Source: Thermosediminibacter litoriperuensis (GTDB lineage: Bacteria; Bacillota; Thermosediminibacteria; Thermosediminibacterales; Thermosediminibacteraceae). From it: a DNA stretch of 37,251 nucleotides. Positions 8,386 through 16,435 of the stretch are shown here, one piece after another. Location of the stretch: the NCBI RefSeq assembly GCF_008124715.1, contig NZ_VNHO01000020.1, positions 1 to 37,251 on the forward strand, read 5' to 3'. The translations under genes were made by a program, and so were the position numbers. Numbering within the stretch: the first letter of the stretch is position 1; each line of letters opens with the position of its first letter. The notes below the pieces were generated by a model. The model did no database searches. It saw only the letters and a list, made by a program, of their open reading frames with translations, and was not told the DNA's origin.

Positions 8386-9206
8386 GGCGCAGCAAAAGGC
8401 TGGTACTTCTATCCAAATTCCTGAGCGACAACCCCAACAGGATTTTCACCCTTAAGTATTTCGGAGACAAATACGATGCGGCCAAATCCTCCATCAGCGA
8501 GGACCTGAACATAATCAAGGATGCTTTTCACGAAGCTGGTGAGGGCACGCTGGAGACCATCCCCGGGGCGGCGGGAGGAGTGAGGTTCAGGATAAAAAGG
8601 CCGGTGGAAGTGATCGAAAGGTTCCTGGCGGAGCTTAGCAATATCCTTTCAGACAGGTCCAGGATAATCCCCGGCGGATACCTTTACATGACCGACGTGA
8701 TATTTTCCCCCGAGTATTCTTCCAAAATCGGCGAGATTTTCGCACAGCTTTTTGTGGATGCGGAGCCGACCTGCGTCCTCACCGTTGAGACAAAGGGTAT
8801 ACCCCTTGCCCTTATGACCGCCAGAGCCCTGGGCGTGCCCCTGGTGGTGGCGCGCCGGGACAGCAGGGTTACCGAAGGACCGTCGGTGAACATAAGCTAC
8901 ATATCCGGCTCCAGCCGGAGGATCCAGAATATGGCGCTTCCGACCCGGGGCCTATCAGAGAAGGCCCGGGTGCTCATCGTCGACGATTTCATGAAGGGCG
9001 GAGGTACCGCCCGGGGCATGAGCGAGCTGGTGCGGGAGTTCGGGGCCGAAGTGGTCGGGGTGGCGGTGCTGGTGGCTACAGCCTACCCGGAAGAAAAACT
9101 TGTAAAAAAATATACCTCCCTGATGGTGCTCGAAAAGATCGACGCCGAACGAGGAGAGGTTAGCCTGAAACCTGTCAAAATCCCTATACAAAAAGAAGGA
9201 ATTTAG
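8382..9206 (+). CDS. purR: Purine operon repressor PurR
   Basis: PurR of Gram-positive bacteria represses purine biosynthesis and salvage genes and is released by PRPP. The 274-residue product has an N-terminal winged HTH (about 1-75; RSKRLVLLSKFLSDNPNR) and a C-terminal phosphoribosyltransferase-like domain. The PRPP-binding segment VLIVDDFMKGGGT lies near residues 197-209. The start overlaps the upstream stop as ATGA. The order ispE, (regulator), purR, spoVG, glmU, prs is close to that of Bacillus and clostridia, which supports the call. Its stop codon lies within the sigma-H-like promoter of spoVG. Confidence 0.93.
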   Translation: MRRSKRLVLLSKFLSDNPNRIFTLKYFGDKYDAAKSSISEDLNIIKDAFHEAGEGTLETIPGAAGGVRFRIKRPVEVIERFLAELSNILSDRSRIIPGGYLYMTDVIFSPEYSSKIGEIFAQLFVDAEPTCVLTVETKGIPLALMTARALGVPLVVARRDSRVTEGPSVNISYISGSSRRIQNMALPTRGLSEKARVLIVDDFMKGGGTARGMSELVREFGAEVVGVAVLVATAYPEEKLVKKYTSLMVLEKIDAERGEVSLKPVKIPIQKEGI

Positions 9207-9221
9207 ATTTTTTTATAGAAC
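9195..9221 (+). promoter_or_regulatory. Sigma-H-like promoter of spoVG
   Basis: GAAGGAATT (9195-9203) fits the sigma-H minus-35 RnAGGAwWW exactly. After 11 bp, ATAGAAC (9215-9221) fits the minus-10 RnnGAAT except for the last base. The spacing is as expected. B. subtilis spoVG is a classic sigma-H gene, so the position supports the reading. The minus-35 overlaps the end of purR. Confidence 0.55.
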
Positions 9222-9257
9222 TTTTATAAAAATATAAAACCGGGGAGGTTCAAGGTC

Positions 9258-9518
9258 TTGGAGGTCACCGATGTCCGCATAAGAAGGGTCGAGAATGAGG
9301 GCAGGATGAAGGCCATAGTATCGGTAACTTTTGACGACGAATTTGTGGTTCACGACATACGGATAATAGAAGGAGAGAAAGGCCTTTTCATAGCCATGCC
9401 GAGCCGAAGAACTCCAAACGGGCAGTTCAGGGATGTGGCTCACCCGATAAATTCGGCCGCGAGGGCCAAGATCCAGGACGCCGTACTGAAGCAATACAAC
9501 GGTGAGGGTTGCGAGTAA
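9258..9518 (+). CDS. spoVG: Septation/sporulation regulator SpoVG
   Basis: SpoVG is a small nucleic-acid-binding protein involved in septum formation and spore cortex assembly, and it modulates gene expression in many Firmicutes. The 86-residue product shows the family signature [10 protein letters not shown] at the N-terminus, and [10 protein letters not shown] followed by FRDVAHPI in the middle. The start is a TTG at 9258 with GGGGAGG 9 nt upstream. It is flanked by its own promoter and a strong terminator, so it can be expressed separately from purR. Confidence 0.95.
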   Translation: MEVTDVRIRRVENEGRMKAIVSVTFDDEFVVHDIRIIEGEKGLFIAMPSRRTPNGQFRDVAHPINSAARAKIQDAVLKQYNGEGCE

Positions 9519-9550
9519 ATATAGGGCAGACTCTGTCCTATATTTTTCTT
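9519..9550 (+). terminator. Terminator after spoVG
   Basis: ATATAGGGCAGA and TCTGTCCTATAT form a nearly perfect 12-bp stem (9519-9543, one G-U pair), followed by TTTTTCTTTTT. Confidence 0.8.
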
Positions 9551-9575
9551 TTTAAAGAGGATTTCGATAAAAAAA

Positions 9576-9582
9576 TGTCGAA
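9576..9582 (+). promoter_or_regulatory. TGTCGAA heptamer, possible Spo0A box upstream of glmU
   Basis: TGTCGAA in the context AAATGTCGAAATAT lies 54 bp before the glmU start. The same 10-mer TGTCGAAATA occurs upstream of the cas operon. Confidence 0.25.
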
Positions 9583-9609
9583 ATATGAGTAAGGTTCCGG
9601 CCTGTTTTA

Positions 9610-9618
9610 TGTTAAAAT
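9610..9618 (+). promoter_or_regulatory. Candidate extended minus-10 of the glmU operon
   Basis: TGTTAAAAT has the TGn extension plus TAAAAT. No good minus-35 is visible. Initiation would fall close to the GGGGGG ribosome site, so the leader would be very short. Confidence 0.3.
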
Positions 9619-9635
9619 ATGGGGGGTAGCAAGCT

Positions 9636-11036
9636 ATGGATTTTACAGCGGTTATTCTCGCTGCCGGTGAAGGTACGCGAATGAAATCAAACACCCCGAA
9701 GGTGCTTCATAAAATCTGCGGGATTCCCATGCTGGGACACGTGATTTCGGCCGCCAGGGGCGCCGGTGCAAAAAGGATAGTTGTGGTCGTGGGAAGGGGT
9801 TCCGACGAGGTTAAAAGGGCTTTTGAAGGGGAAAACGTGGAATTCGTGCTGCAGGCCGAACAAAAGGGTACCGGCCATGCCCTGAAACAGGCGGAAAAGG
9901 CTGTAAAGGGCGAAGACGCCATTTTGGTGCTCTACGGGGATATGCCCCTGGTGAAGAGCGAGAGCCTCAGGGCTATGGCCGAATTTCACCGGAAAAACGG
10001 GGCGGCCGCCACAGTTATGACGGCGAGGATAAAAGATCCTACCGGGTACGGCCGGATAATAAGGAAGGGCCTTGAGGTTTTGGCGATAAGGGAGGAAAAG
10101 GACGCCTCCCCGGAAGAAAAGGCCATCAACGAGATAAACTCGGGGATTTACTTCTTTCAGGGGGAAAAGGCCTTTGCTGCGCTGGACCAGGTAAATAATA
10201 ACAACAGGCAGGGAGAATACTATCTAACAGATGTAGTAGAAATATTAAACGCCGGGAAGGAAAAGGTGCTGGCTTTCGAGGTGCAGGATACCGATGAGGT
10301 CCAGGGCATCAACGACAGGATTCAGCTATCGGCCGCCCAGGCCATTATGCAGAGGAGGATAATTCACCGCCTGATGGCGCAGGGCGTAACATTTTTGAAT
10401 CCCGAGACCTGCGTGGTCGACGCCGGAGTAGAGATAGGAAAGGATACGGTGATATACCCGGGCGTCTTCCTGGAAGGTGCAACCCGAATAGGCGAGGGCT
10501 GCACGATAGTTGGTACAAGCCGCATAATTGACTCCAAAATCGGCAACGGCGTGGAAATAACCATGTGCCACGTTCAGGAGAGCGTCATCGAGAACGGTGT
10601 AAAGATCGGGCCTTTTGCCAACCTGCGGCCCGGTTCCCATGTAATGGCGGGTGCCAGGATAGGGGACTTCGTCGAGATTAAAAACAGTAGGGTCGGCGAG
10701 GGCTCAAAGATACCCCATCTCGCTTACGTGGGCGACGCCGATATAGGCCGCAGGGTCAACATCGGCGCCGGAGTGATTTTCGTAAATTACGATGGATACA
10801 AAAAACACCGGACGGTGGTTGAGGACGACGCCTTCGTAGGATGCAATTCGAACCTCATAGCCCCGGTCACCATAGGGGCGGGTTCCTATGTGGCCGCCGG
10901 TTCCACGATCAACATGGACGTGGAGAGGGGAGCCCTTGCCATTGCCCGGGAGCGGCAGGTGAATAAGCCGGGATGGGCGGAAAAAAGGCGAAGAGAACAT
11001 GAAGGAGGAGATAAAACCGATGGAAAACAGGCTTGA
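9636..11036 (+). CDS. glmU: Bifunctional GlmU: N-acetylglucosamine-1-phosphate uridyltransferase / glucosamine-1-phosphate acetyltransferase
   Basis: GlmU acetylates glucosamine-1-phosphate and then couples it to UTP, giving UDP-GlcNAc for peptidoglycan and wall polymers. The N-terminal pyrophosphorylase carries [18 protein letters not shown] (about residues 8-25), and VLYGDMPL lies near residue 104. The C-terminal half (about 250-445) is a left-handed beta-helix of hexapeptide repeats with the acetyltransferase segment GPFANLRPG and NYDGYKKH. The length of 466 residues is normal. ATG 9636 follows GGGGGGT. The last 17 nt overlap prs, so the two are translated together. Confidence 0.96.
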   Translation: MDFTAVILAAGEGTRMKSNTPKVLHKICGIPMLGHVISAARGAGAKRIVVVVGRGSDEVKRAFEGENVEFVLQAEQKGTGHALKQAEKAVKGEDAILVLYGDMPLVKSESLRAMAEFHRKNGAAATVMTARIKDPTGYGRIIRKGLEVLAIREEKDASPEEKAINEINSGIYFFQGEKAFAALDQVNNNNRQGEYYLTDVVEILNAGKEKVLAFEVQDTDEVQGINDRIQLSAAQAIMQRRIIHRLMAQGVTFLNPETCVVDAGVEIGKDTVIYPGVFLEGATRIGEGCTIVGTSRIIDSKIGNGVEITMCHVQESVIENGVKIGPFANLRPGSHVMAGARIGDFVEIKNSRVGEGSKIPHLAYVGDADIGRRVNIGAGVIFVNYDGYKKHRTVVEDDAFVGCNSNLIAPVTIGAGSYVAAGSTINMDVERGALAIARERQVNKPGWAEKRRREHEGGDKTDGKQA

Positions 11037-11958
11037 GATTTTTACGGGCAATGCTAATCCCGAGCTTGCCCGGGAGATTGCCCAGAACCTGGGGATTATG
11101 GTTGGGGACGCTGTCGTAAACACTTTCAGTGACGGGGAGATCCAGGTCAAGATAAACGAAAGCGTCAGGGGGGCCGACGTTTTCCTGGTCCAGCCCCTGT
11201 GTTATCCGGTTAACGACCACTTAATGGAGCTCCTCATAATGATAGACGCCCTCAAGAGGGCTTCGGCCTGGCGCATTACCGCCGTCATACCCTATTACGG
11301 CTATGCCCGCCAGGACAGAAAGATCCGGGCCCGCGATCCCATTACGGCCAAGCTGGTGGCGGACCTGATTTCCGCCGCGGGAGCCCACAGGGTGCTGACT
11401 ATGGATCTGCACGCCGGACAGATTCAGGGATTTTTCAATTTCCCGGTAGATCACCTGATGGCTGTGCCGATCCTGGCCGATTATTTTAGGAAAAAGGAAA
11501 TAGCAGAAGCGGTAGTGGTATCCCCTGACCTGGGCGGCGTGACTAGAGCCAGGGAATTCGCCAACAGGATAGGGGCGTCCATCGCGATAATAGACAAGCG
11601 CAGGCCCGAGCCCAATAAGGCCGAGATCATGAACATCATAGGAAAGGTCAAGGATAAAACCGTCATAATGATAGACGATATGATAGATACGGCGGGGACC
11701 ATCACCCTGGGGGCCCAGGCGCTGCTGGACCAGGGGGCTAAAGAGGTATACGCCTGCTGTACCCACCCGGTGCTCTCCGGTCCGGCCATCGAAAGGCTCA
11801 ACGCATCGCCGATTAAGGAAGTGGTGGTGACCAACACTATACCGCTCAGGGACCACCAGAAAATAGAGAAAATAAAAGTACTGTCGGTGGCGACGCTTTT
11901 CGCCGAAGCCATAAGACGCATTCACCTGCACCAGTCGGTGAGCACTCTTTTCGATTGA
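11020..11958 (+). CDS. prs: Ribose-phosphate pyrophosphokinase (PRPP synthetase)
   Basis: Prs makes PRPP from ribose-5-phosphate and ATP for nucleotide, His and Trp synthesis. The 312-residue product has [10 protein letters not shown] at the N-terminus, the ATP-loop region [11 protein letters not shown], the catalytic [13 protein letters not shown], and the PRPP loop [11 protein letters not shown] near residue 218. I start it at ATG 11020 behind AAGGAGGAG, although the frame is open from 10999. It is coupled to glmU as in many Firmicutes, and its product is the effector of the PurR encoded nearby. Confidence 0.96.
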   Translation: MENRLEIFTGNANPELAREIAQNLGIMVGDAVVNTFSDGEIQVKINESVRGADVFLVQPLCYPVNDHLMELLIMIDALKRASAWRITAVIPYYGYARQDRKIRARDPITAKLVADLISAAGAHRVLTMDLHAGQIQGFFNFPVDHLMAVPILADYFRKKEIAEAVVVSPDLGGVTRAREFANRIGASIAIIDKRRPEPNKAEIMNIIGKVKDKTVIMIDDMIDTAGTITLGAQALLDQGAKEVYACCTHPVLSGPAIERLNASPIKEVVVTNTIPLRDHQKIEKIKVLSVATLFAEAIRRIHLHQSVSTLFD

Positions 11959-11960
11959 TA

Positions 11961-11989
11961 TTGATTTGTGGCGATAAAAAGGTTATACT
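11961..11989 (+). promoter_or_regulatory. Sigma-A promoter of the L25/ctc gene
   Basis: TTGATT (11961-11966), a 17-bp spacer and TATACT (11984-11989) lie 33 bp before the TTG start. Confidence 0.65.
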
Positions 11990-12022
11990 TATATCCGTAA
12001 TTTTAGAAAGGAGGAGACAAAG

Positions 12023-12658
12023 TTGGCTCAGGTTACTCTTACAGCTGAAGAAAGAAAACTCGCCGGGAAGGGCGTTCTGAACGAACTTCGGAGAAACGGA
12101 AAAGTGCCCGCCGTAATTTACGGTAAGAACATAGAGAACAGGACCGTCGCCGTGGATGCCAAGGAATTACAGAAGTTATTCAAGACCCACGGAGAAGGCG
12201 TACTTATCGATCTGATGTTGGGTGGAGAAAAACACACGGTAATTATCAGGGAAATTCAGAGGGATAACCTGAAAGGCGCCATCAACCACGTGGATTTCTA
12301 CAGGGTATCCATGACCGACAAAATTGAGGTGGACCTGCCTATAGTGCTCAAGGGCGAACCCGAGGGAGTCAAGGCTGGCGGAGTGCTGCAGCATCAGCTG
12401 CACGAGTTGACCATAGAAGCCCTTCCGGCCGATATCCCGGAGCACATCGAGGTGGACATATCTCACCTCCAGATCGGCGATGTGCTCATGGTGAAGGACA
12501 TCAAGCTGAGCGATAAAATAACGGTTATTGATGATCCGGAAGAAGTGGTGGTCACTGTGCTGGCTCCGGCTACCGGGGAAGAGCTCGAGACCACCGCCGG
12601 CGAGACTGCCGAGCCCGAAGTAGTGGCAAAGGGCAAGGAGAAGAAAGAGGAAGAATAA
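12023..12658 (+). CDS. rplY: 50S ribosomal protein L25, long Ctc/TL5 form
   Basis: L25/Ctc binds 5S rRNA in the large ribosomal subunit. The 211-residue product has the N-terminal 5S-binding domain (about 1-92; LRRNGKVPAVIYGKN). It also has the C-terminal beta domain of the long form (about 95-185), containing EGVKAGGVLQH and LTIEALPADIPEHIEVDIS, and ends in an acidic/Lys tail. TTG 12023 is preceded by AAAGGAGGAGAC. In Bacillus, ctc is stress induced and sits between prs and pth, the same order as here. Confidence 0.94.
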   Translation: MAQVTLTAEERKLAGKGVLNELRRNGKVPAVIYGKNIENRTVAVDAKELQKLFKTHGEGVLIDLMLGGEKHTVIIREIQRDNLKGAINHVDFYRVSMTDKIEVDLPIVLKGEPEGVKAGGVLQHQLHELTIEALPADIPEHIEVDISHLQIGDVLMVKDIKLSDKITVIDDPEEVVVTVLAPATGEELETTAGETAEPEVVAKGKEKKEEE

Positions 12659-12663
12659 TTTCG

Positions 12664-12690
12664 GCGCAACGCATGTTGCGCTTTTCTTTT
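12664..12690 (+). terminator. Terminator or attenuator between L25 and pth
   Basis: GCGCAAC (12664-12670) and GTTGCGC (12675-12681) enclose GCAT, followed by TTTTCTTTT. pth starts only 16 nt later, so readthrough probably drives pth. Confidence 0.75.
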
Positions 12691-12705
12691 ACTGGAGGTG
12701 AAAAT

Positions 12706-13269
12706 GTGTTTCTCATAGTCGGGCTGGGGAATCCGGGCAGCGAATACGAGGAAACCCGTCATAACGTGGGTTTTATGGTGCTGGACCGCCTGGCGGCAGA
12801 GCTGGGGATAAAAGTTGACAGGATCAAATTCAAAGGTCTTTTCGGTGAAGGGGTTTACGAAGGGGAAAAGCTGCTGCTTTTAAAGCCCATGACCTATATG
12901 AACCTTTCCGGCCAGAGCGTCATAGAAGCCATGAAGTTCTATAAAATTCCTCCCGAGAATCTGGTGGTGATCTACGACGACATGGATCTGCCGGTGGGGA
13001 GGCTGAGGATCCGGGGGAGCGGCAGCTCGGGCGGCCATAAAGGGATGGAATCCATAATATATCTCATCGCCTCCGACGGCTTCCCGCGAATAAGGATAGG
13101 CATAGGAAGGCCGCCGGGTGACGTGGTGGACCACGTGCTGGGCAGGTTCGAGCCGGGGGAGAGGAAGAAGATCGAAACCGTTATCGGTGCCGCGGTGGAA
13201 GCCGCCCTCACGATAGTGCGGCACGGGGTGCAGGAGGCCATGAACCGGTATAACGGCTTCGAGGCGTAA
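12706..13269 (+). CDS. pth: Peptidyl-tRNA hydrolase
   Basis: Pth releases peptides from peptidyl-tRNAs that drop off the ribosome, recycling tRNA. The 187-residue product has LIVGLGNPGSEYEETRHNVGF with catalytic His19, KPMTYMNLSG, and DDMDLPVGRLRIR followed by GSGGHKGM. The GTG at 12706, 5 nt after GGAGGTGA, is chosen. The ATG at 12704 is out of frame, and the upstream in-frame codons at 12673 lie inside the terminator stem. It has the usual position after ctc. The mfd gene that often follows is absent. Confidence 0.95.
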   Translation: MFLIVGLGNPGSEYEETRHNVGFMVLDRLAAELGIKVDRIKFKGLFGEGVYEGEKLLLLKPMTYMNLSGQSVIEAMKFYKIPPENLVVIYDDMDLPVGRLRIRGSGSSGGHKGMESIIYLIASDGFPRIRIGIGRPPGDVVDHVLGRFEPGERKKIETVIGAAVEAALTIVRHGVQEAMNRYNGFEA

Positions 13270-13378
13270 ATCCTGCCGTGTTTTACCGCGAAATCGAAAT
13301 TATCAGCATATAAGAGTACCGATCGGGGCAGATTAAAACATGAGGGAAACAAATACGGCACACGGGGAGGTAATGCTT

Positions 13379-13492
13379 TTGACGAAACTGCGGTCTTTTT
13401 TCTTAGGCGTAGGGGCTGCGGCGCTGGCTTACGGGGTTTTTCCCCGGTTCAGAAATATGGCTCGACGGGCCAGGGCTGTGGCGGAAAGATGA
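13379..13492 (+). CDS. Very small membrane-associated protein (37 residues), unknown
   Basis: A TTG at 13379 with GGGGAGGT 7 nt upstream opens a 37-codon frame. The product has a short hydrophobic segment (about residues 6-19; FFLGVGAAALAYGVF) and then a strongly basic tail (RFRNMARRARAVAER). An ATG two codons earlier lies too close to the ribosome site. A single amphipathic or transmembrane helix with a positive cytosolic tail is the simplest reading. It lies 9 nt before another small gene, and the two may form one unit. I do not recognise a family. Confidence 0.5.
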   Translation: MTKLRSFFLGVGAAALAYGVFPRFRNMARRARAVAER

Positions 13493-13501
13493 ACGGACGC
13501 T

Positions 13502-13684
13502 ATGGAAGACATAAGGGTTCGTCCCCTTAAGAGGGTGGACCTTGTAACGCCCGGTTTAGGTCAGGCTTACCGCGGAGTGACCCCCGAGGAGCAGGGGCTG
13601 GCGAGACTTTCCGGCGAATTGAGCGGCCTGAAAGAGGCCATAACCAGGCTGCAAAACGAAATAGAGGAACTTAAGAAAAAATAG
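13502..13684 (+). CDS. Small coiled-coil protein (60 residues), unknown
   Basis: The product has a basic N-terminus (MEDIRVRPLKRV), a Gly/Pro-containing middle, and a C-terminal heptad-like helix (about 33-60; GLKEAITRLQNEIEELKKK) predicted to be a coiled coil. The ribosome binding site is weak, which suggests coupling to the preceding small gene. A terminator overlaps the stop. The helix could dimerise or bind a partner, but the sequence alone gives no function. Confidence 0.6.
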   Translation: MEDIRVRPLKRVDLVTPGLGQAYRGVTPEEQGLARLSGELSGLKEAITRLQNEIEELKKK

Positions 13685-13709
13685 AGCTTGAAGGCTCTAT
13701 TTTTTCTTT
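13681..13709 (+). terminator. Terminator after the small gene pair
   Basis: ATAGAGC (13681-13687) and GCTCTAT (13694-13700) close a 6-nt loop and are followed by TTTTTTCTTT. The left arm contains the stop codon. Confidence 0.8.
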
Positions 13710-13772
13710 CAGGTAGTGCAGGACTCATTGCCGGGACAGGAATGTAATTCCATGGTCTTTGCTAATGACCCC

Positions 13773-13781
13773 TGTTATAAT
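13773..13781 (+). promoter_or_regulatory. Extended minus-10 promoter of the GH130 gene
   Basis: TGTTATAAT carries TGn plus a perfect TATAAT (13776-13781), 35 bp before the start codon. No clear minus-35 is seen. Confidence 0.5.
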
Positions 13782-13815
13782 AATTACTGAAAAATCACTT
13801 TGAGGGAGAGGATCC

Positions 13816-14739
13816 ATGATAAAACTGGAGAGACTTACCGAAAAACCGATTTTGGAACCTAAAAGGGGCAATGCTGAGGAGAGCGAATGGGAAAGGGCCG
13901 CAGTATTCAACTGTGCCGCCGTCTACGACAACGGCCTCTTTCACATCATTTACAGGGCGTCCAATATAGGCCCCCACGAGAGGTACGGCCGTTACATTTC
14001 CAGGCTGGGTTACGCGGTGAGCTCCGACGGTTTAAACTTCAACAGGCTCAGGGAACCCATAATCACCAACGACCAGCCCCAGGAACAGAGGGGCTGCGAG
14101 GACCCCAGAGTTGTCAAAATCGGCGACACTTACTATATGATGTACGTGGGGTTCGGCGGAAGGTTTGACGGCGACTGGCGCATATGCCTTGCCACTTCCA
14201 AGAACCTTATAAAGTGGGAAAAGCACGGGGTAGTTCTCGACGAACCCAACAAGAACGCTTCTTTATTCCCCGAAAAAATAAACGGAAAGTTCGTCCTGCT
14301 TCACCGCAGGTACCCGAATATATGGATAGCCTTCTCGGAGGACCTGAAGGAATGGCATGACCACACTCCTATTCTGGAACCCGTTGAGGGCACCTGGCAG
14401 AGCGCCAGGGTGGGTATTGCGGGACCGCCGATCAAGACCCAGGACGGCTGGTTTTTAATATACCACGCCGCCGACTCAAAGAACACTTACAGGCTCGGAG
14501 CGGCACTTCTGGACCTGAAGAATCCGGCAAAGGTCATAGCAAGGCAGGAGGAACCCGTAATGGAGCCGGAGCTCTCCTGGGAAAAAGAGGGCTACGTGCC
14601 CAACGTGGTATTCAGCTGCGGCCATGCGGTCAAGGGCGACGACATCTATGTCTACTACGCCGGCGCCGACAGCGCCATAGGTGTCGCATATCTAAACAAG
14701 GCTGATATAAAATTCGAAAAACTGGAGGCTGCAGCCTGA
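13816..14739 (+). CDS. Glycoside hydrolase family 130 protein (mannoside phosphorylase/mannosidase type)
   Basis: GH130 enzymes are five-bladed beta-propellers that mostly phosphorolyse beta-mannosides, giving mannose-1-phosphate. The 307-residue product shows blade-like repeats (YRASNIGPHERYGRYISRLGYAVSSDG) and the GCEDPRV motif near residue 95, which contains the conserved acidic residue. IYHAADS and an AGADSAIGVA blade close to the C-terminus also fit. The substrate linkage (beta-1,2 or beta-1,4) and the choice between phosphorylase and hydrolase cannot be fixed from this reading. It has its own promoter and terminator. It lies next to the mannitol operon but is probably not part of it. 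No transporter or partner glycosidase is adjacent. ATG 13816 follows GAGGGAGAGGA. Confidence 0.85.
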   Translation: MIKLERLTEKPILEPKRGNAEESEWERAAVFNCAAVYDNGLFHIIYRASNIGPHERYGRYISRLGYAVSSDGLNFNRLREPIITNDQPQEQRGCEDPRVVKIGDTYYMMYVGFGGRFDGDWRICLATSKNLIKWEKHGVVLDEPNKNASLFPEKINGKFVLLHRRYPNIWIAFSEDLKEWHDHTPILEPVEGTWQSARVGIAGPPIKTQDGWFLIYHAADSKNTYRLGAALLDLKNPAKVIARQEEPVMEPELSWEKEGYVPNVVFSCGHAVKGDDIYVYYAGADSAIGVAYLNKADIKFEKLEAAA

Positions 14740-14751
14740 ACGAAATCCAGG

Positions 14752-14783
14752 GCCGGCGGGTTAAAAAATCCGCCGGCATTTTC
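14752..14783 (+). terminator. Terminator after the GH130 gene
   Basis: GCCGGCGG (14752-14759) and CCGCCGGC (14770-14777) pair across a 10-nt AT loop and are followed by ATTTTC. Confidence 0.65.
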
Positions 14784-14857
14784 TTAAAGACATAATAAGA
14801 GCGGAAAAACTATTTCGCCGGGCCCATGAAGGGGCTAAATGCGCTTTTATTTTAATA

Positions 14858-14983
14858 TTTGTCACCGGAAGTTAAGCGCAAAACTTAATATCTTTTCCTT
14901 GAGCGACCTGACAAAGGCCTGTATAATAAAATCAGAAAATATAAGAAATTAATAAAATAAAGTCACTAATTCATGGTGACAAA
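14858..14983 (+). promoter_or_regulatory. mtl promoter with flanking inverted half-sites
   Basis: The promoter is TTGAGC (14899-14904), a 17-bp spacer and TATAAT (14922-14927). TTTGTCACC (14858-14866) lies upstream and its exact reverse complement GGTGACAAA (14975-14983) lies downstream. The downstream copy also forms GTCAC-N9-GTGAC (14962-14980). TTGTCA-type sites are known for MtlR activators in Bacillales, so an MtlR or other mannitol-regulator operator is a fair guess. The rest of the 270-bp gap shows nothing else. Confidence 0.5.
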
Positions 14984-15009
14984 ATTTAAGATCAAGGAGG
15001 TCACAGATT

Positions 15010-16374
15010 ATGAGGGCTAAAATTCAGGCCTTCGGGAGATTTTTGAGCGGTATGGTTATGCCCAACATAGGCGCCTTTATAGCCTGGGGTTTAATTACCG
15101 CCTTCTTCATCCCCACCGGGTGGGTTCCTAACGAACACCTGGGCAAGCTCGTTGGTCCCATGATAGTATACCTCCTGCCCCTGCTCATAGGTTACACCGG
15201 CGGCAGGATGGTTCACGGCGTAAGGGGCGGCGTCGTGGGAGCCGTGGCTACCATGGGCGTAGTGGTGGGTGCTGATATACCCATGTTTATGGGCGCCATG
15301 ATAATGGGTCCTCTGGGAGGTTACGTCATAAAGAAGTTCGACGAAGCCGTCCAGGATAAGATCCCGGCCGGTTTCGAGATGCTCGTAAATAACTTTTCCG
15401 CCGGAATCATAGGTATGATAGTTACCCTGCTGGCATACGTGGCAATAGGGCCGGTGGTTCTGGGGCTCAACAGGGTCCTGGCCGCCGGAGTACAGGCCAT
15501 AGTCAGCGCGGGCCTTTTGCCCCTGGCGTCGATATTCATCGAGCCGGGCAAGATACTGTTCCTTAACAACGCTATAAATCACGGCATCCTGGCGCCGCTG
15601 GGTGTGGCCCAGGTTGCAGAAAAGGGAAAATCCATTTTCTTCCTGCTGGAGACGAACCCCGGCCCGGGACTGGGGGTACTATTAGCCTACTGGCTGGTGG
15701 GCAGAGGTATGGCGAAGCAGTCGGCGCCGGGCGCAATAATAATCCACTTCTTCGGAGGAATTCACGAGATCTACTTCCCGTACGTGCTAATGAACCCGGT
15801 ACTAATCGTTGCGGTTATCCTGGGCGGTGCCACCGGCGTATTCACCTTTACGATTCTCGGCGCCGGCCTGGTGGCAACCCCATCGCCGGGCAGCATCTTC
15901 GCCGAAATCGCCATGGCGCCGAGGGGAGGCCTCTTCCCGGTGCTGGCCGGTATTACCCTGTCCGCCGTAGTATCCTTCCTGGTGTCTTCGGTGCTACTGA
16001 GGCGGTTCGCCCAGGAAGAAGAGGATTTCCAGGCCGCCCAGCAGATGGTGAACCAGCTTAAAGGCGGTCAGGCCGCCGGCGCTGTTCAAAAGCGGACGGC
16101 GGTCAGGAAGATAGTGTTTGCCTGCGACGGCGGCATGGGATCTTCGGCCATGGGCGCTTCGGTTCTCAGGGGAAAGATCCGGGAGGCCGCCCTTGACGTA
16201 GAGGTGGTGCACGCGGCCATCAACGAAATTCCCGGTGACGCCGATATAGTCATCTCCCACCGGGAACTCACCTCGCGGGCAAAGGCCAAAGCGCCGGACG
16301 CGGAGCATATATCCATCGAAGCCTTTGTGAACAACCCGGTCTATGATGAGATAGTGCAAAGGTTGAAAAAATAA
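15010..16374 (+). CDS. mtlA: PTS mannitol transporter subunit IICB
   Basis: The membrane permease imports D-mannitol and phosphorylates it to mannitol-1-phosphate. The IIC part (about 1-335) is strongly hydrophobic and opens with FGRFLSGMVMPNIGAFIAWG, a hallmark of mannitol EIIC; GGIHEIYFPYV carries the conserved GxHE-type motif. A linker (about 336-362) leads to IIB (about 363-454) with FACDGGMGSSAMG, where Cys372 is phosphorylated. No IIA is fused; it is supplied by mtlF downstream. The length of 454 residues fits the IICB class. The start has AAGGAGGT 7 nt upstream. Confidence 0.95.
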   Translation: MRAKIQAFGRFLSGMVMPNIGAFIAWGLITAFFIPTGWVPNEHLGKLVGPMIVYLLPLLIGYTGGRMVHGVRGGVVGAVATMGVVVGADIPMFMGAMIMGPLGGYVIKKFDEAVQDKIPAGFEMLVNNFSAGIIGMIVTLLAYVAIGPVVLGLNRVLAAGVQAIVSAGLLPLASIFIEPGKILFLNNAINHGILAPLGVAQVAEKGKSIFFLLETNPGPGLGVLLAYWLVGRGMAKQSAPGAIIIHFFGGIHEIYFPYVLMNPVLIVAVILGGATGVFTFTILGAGLVATPSPGSIFAEIAMAPRGGLFPVLAGITLSAVVSFLVSSVLLRRFAQEEEDFQAAQQMVNQLKGGQAAGAVQKRTAVRKIVFACDGGMGSSAMGASVLRGKIREAALDVEVVHAAINEIPGDADIVISHRELTSRAKAKAPDAEHISIEAFVNNPVYDEIVQRLKK

Positions 16375-16393
16375 CGTAAAAGGAAATAATAAG

Positions 16394-16426
16394 GAGTAAC
16401 GGCGGCAGCTGTTACTCTCATTTTTT
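16394..16426 (+). terminator. Attenuator-like hairpin between mtlA and mtlR
   Basis: GAGTAAC (16394-16400) and GTTACTC (16411-16417) pair around a 10-nt loop, with TTTTTT at 16421-16426. It may lower transcription of the downstream regulator relative to the transporter. Confidence 0.55.
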
Positions 16427-16435
16427 AAAGTGGTG

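Noticed and set aside
12673-12705. Longer pth start upstream of 12706
   Set aside because: The added codons come from the terminator arm after L25, and the family N-terminus begins at the GTG behind GGAGGTGA.
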